6,824 nucleotides of DNA from Devosia sp. (GTDB taxonomy: Bacteria; Pseudomonadota; Alphaproteobacteria; Rhizobiales; Devosiaceae): assembly GCA_028290245.1 (NCBI GenBank), contig JAQGKG010000360.1:1-6824 (forward strand). The letters run 5' to 3'. Every line of letters begins with the position of its first letter. The first letter of the stretch is position 1. Positions 5,610-6,824 of this stretch are shown here, in pieces. The translations under genes were made by a program, and so were the position numbers. The notes below the pieces were generated by a model. The model had not been told where the DNA came from and did not search any database. It worked only from the letters and a program-made list of their open reading frames with translations.

Positions 5610-6694
5610 GAGACGACCGTGATCTTTTCAGCGGCGCGGGTAATGCCGGTATACAGCCAGCGCGCCCGCTCCTCGCGGAACACGAAGCTCTCGTCGAACA
5701 GATAGACATTGTCCCACTGGCTGCCCTGCGCCTTGTGGACGGTCAGGCAATAGCCAAAAGTGAACTCGTCGAACTGCCGCCGTTCCGGCCAGCTCATCGC
5801 GTCTTCCTCGCCCGCAAAGAACGCCTTATGCGTCAAAACCTTCGCCTCGCCCTTGCCTTCGTCGGCGCCCAGCAACAGGCTCCACTTGCCATTGCTGCGC
5901 CTTGTGGCCTCGGTGACCATCCATATCTGGCCGTTAAGTAGTTTCTTGCGCGGATTGTTCCGTAAACAAACCATGCGGTCGCCGAGCACCGGCTCATGGA
6001 ACGGCAGCCCCTTCAGCTCGCGCAACCGGTCATTGTACTGCAGCCGGGTCTTGTTGCGGCCCACCAGAACCTGATCAGCCTCCAGCACCGCATTGCGGTC
6101 GACATCCTCGCGCCCGACCACCACGGACTCGCCATAGGTGCCGCGTTCGAGGAAACCACCCTCGCGCACCTGCATCGACAGGTGGATGATCGGATTGTCC
6201 GCCGCCTGACGGTGAATTTCGGTCAGCATCATGTCCGGCTCGTCGGCGGTAAAAAACCCCGCGCCCTGCACCGGCGGCAGCTGGAACGGATCGCCAAGCA
6301 CCAGCACCTTTACTCCAAAGCTGAGCAGGTCTCGGCCGAGCTGCTCGTCCACCATCGACACTTCGTCGATCACGATCAGGTCCGCGTCGGCTGCCGGGCT
6401 TTCGTCGTCCAGCACAAAGCGCGGCTCGCCATCGTTTTCGCTGACCAGCGTATAGATCAGGCTATGGATGGTCTGGGCACCTTTGCAACCGCGCTTGCGC
6501 ATCACCAGCGCCGCCTTGCCGGTAAAGGCTGCATATTTGACGCTGCGGATATCCTGCGCCAGATGCACCGCAAGCGTCGACTTGCCGGTGCCGGCCCAGC
6601 CGAACAGGCGGAACACCTGCGGACCGTCCTTGTCCTTGAGCCAGGCCGAAACAGCGAGCAGCGCAGCATCCTGCTGGGGCGACCAGACTGGCAT
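5606..6694 (-). CDS. Compact RecD2/Dda-like SF1B DNA helicase
   Basis: A 362-residue P-loop ATPase with the full superfamily 1B motif set. Walker A is GWAGTGKST (Lys38 in GTGKS). Motif Ia lies in AAFTGKAALVM (55-65). Walker B/II is VIDEVSMVD (108-116, with Asp110 and Glu111). Motif III is LGDPFQLPPV (133-142), IV is EIHRQ (159-163), V is TVHKAQGSQWDNVYLFDES (318-336) and VI is LYTGITRAAEK (347-357). The last three belong to a UvrD_C_2-type C-terminal domain. Known relatives (RecD2, T4 Dda) unwind DNA 5' to 3' using ATP. This protein begins almost directly at the ATPase domain and lacks the long N-terminal region of RecD2 and any RecBCD partner, so it is closer in size to Dda. The ATG at 6692-6694 overlaps the upstream stop by one base (TGATG), and its own stop overlaps the next start. 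It is probably a cytosolic DNA repair or replication accessory helicase, with its role unproven. No plasmid, phage or conjugation genes are nearby. Confidence 0.93.
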   Translation of the reverse strand: MPVWSPQQDAALLAVSAWLKDKDGPQVFRLFGWAGTGKSTLAVHLAQDIRSVKYAAFTGKAALVMRKRGCKGAQTIHSLIYTLVSENDGEPRFVLDDESPAADADLIVIDEVSMVDEQLGRDLLSFGVKVLVLGDPFQLPPVQGAGFFTADEPDMMLTEIHRQAADNPIIHLSMQVREGGFLERGTYGESVVVGREDVDRNAVLEADQVLVGRNKTRLQYNDRLRELKGLPFHEPVLGDRMVCLRNNPRKKLLNGQIWMVTEATRRSNGKWSLLLGADEGKGEAKVLTHKAFFAGEEDAMSWPERRQFDEFTFGYCLTVHKAQGSQWDNVYLFDESFVFREERARWLYTGITRAAEKITVVS

Positions 6695-6824
6695 CAGATG
6701 ATCGTCGTCTTTACGCTGCCGACGCCTTTGATACTGCCTTCCAGCACGTCGCCGCGCACCACTGCGCTGACGCCCGCAGGGGTGCCGGTCATGATCAGGT
6801 CGCCGGCCTTCAAGGTCACGAACT
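6694..6824 (-). CDS. Fumarylacetoacetate hydrolase (FAH) family protein, C-terminal end
   Basis: Translating the minus strand from the right edge gives 42 residues and a TGA at 6694-6696. They include LKAGDLIMTGTPAGVSAVVR followed by GDVLEGSIKGVGSVKTTII. The GDLIxTGTPAGV turn and the downstream xGDxxEGxIxGxG pattern are characteristic of the C-terminus of FAH-fold enzymes such as fumarylpyruvate hydrolase and YcgM-type acylpyruvases. These cleave carbon-carbon bonds of beta-diketo acids using a divalent metal; the metal ligands lie outside the window. The gene is the first visible member of the minus-strand operon and overlaps the helicase start by one base. The exact substrate cannot be told from this end. 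Confidence 0.88.
   Translation of the reverse strand, partial: FVTLKAGDLIMTGTPAGVSAVVRGDVLEGSIKGVGSVKTTII

Noticed and set aside
5606..6694. RecD subunit of RecBCD or a conjugative relaxase helicase
   Set aside because: No recB or recC and no relaxase domain are nearby, and the protein is too short for either.

Overview
The window looks like ordinary chromosome from a GC-rich alphaproteobacterium. The protein sequences (a YbaL-type antiporter, an alphaproteobacterial-style Rrf2 regulator, COG1305-type transglutaminases) suggest Hyphomicrobiales, possibly a Devosia-like genus. That placement is inferred from protein character only and is tentative. No tRNA, rRNA, CRISPR array, prophage or insertion sequence was seen.

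Layout from left to right. The 3' end of purU (formyltetrahydrofolate deformylase, + strand) enters from the left and ends at 484. It converges, with 13 bases between, on an Rrf2-family winged-helix regulator carrying four candidate Fe-S cysteines (498-926, - strand). Upstream of the regulator on the same strand lies ybaL (1007-3451), a CPA2 cation:proton antiporter with a cytosolic RCK_N domain and an unusual acidic, low-complexity C-terminal tail of about 210 residues. A 247-base divergent intergenic region (3452-3698) holds small palindromes and a repeated 9-mer. After it comes a + strand transglutaminase-like protein (3699-4535).

This gene converges on a three-gene minus-strand operon that enters from the right: the last 42 codons of a fumarylacetoacetate-hydrolase (FAH) family protein, a compact RecD2/Dda-like SF1B helicase (5606-6694), and a second transglutaminase-like protein (4719-5609). 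The operon junctions overlap (TGATG and GTGA), so the three genes are probably translationally coupled. Between the two convergent transglutaminase genes sits a 144-base palindromic element (4576-4719). It has nested arms on nearly one axis and looks like an interspersed intergenic repeat.

How the genes work together: purU supplies formate from 10-formyl-THF, ybaL handles cation/proton exchange at the inner membrane, and the Rrf2 protein is probably a redox or iron-sulfur-responsive repressor that may regulate itself or its neighbour. The two transglutaminase-fold proteins have intact Cys-His-Asp triads and are probably cytosolic peptidases or amide-bond enzymes of unknown substrate. I do not see a complete novel system. 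The best leads are the palindromic element, the YbaL tail, and the tight coupling of a helicase to a transglutaminase-like enzyme.
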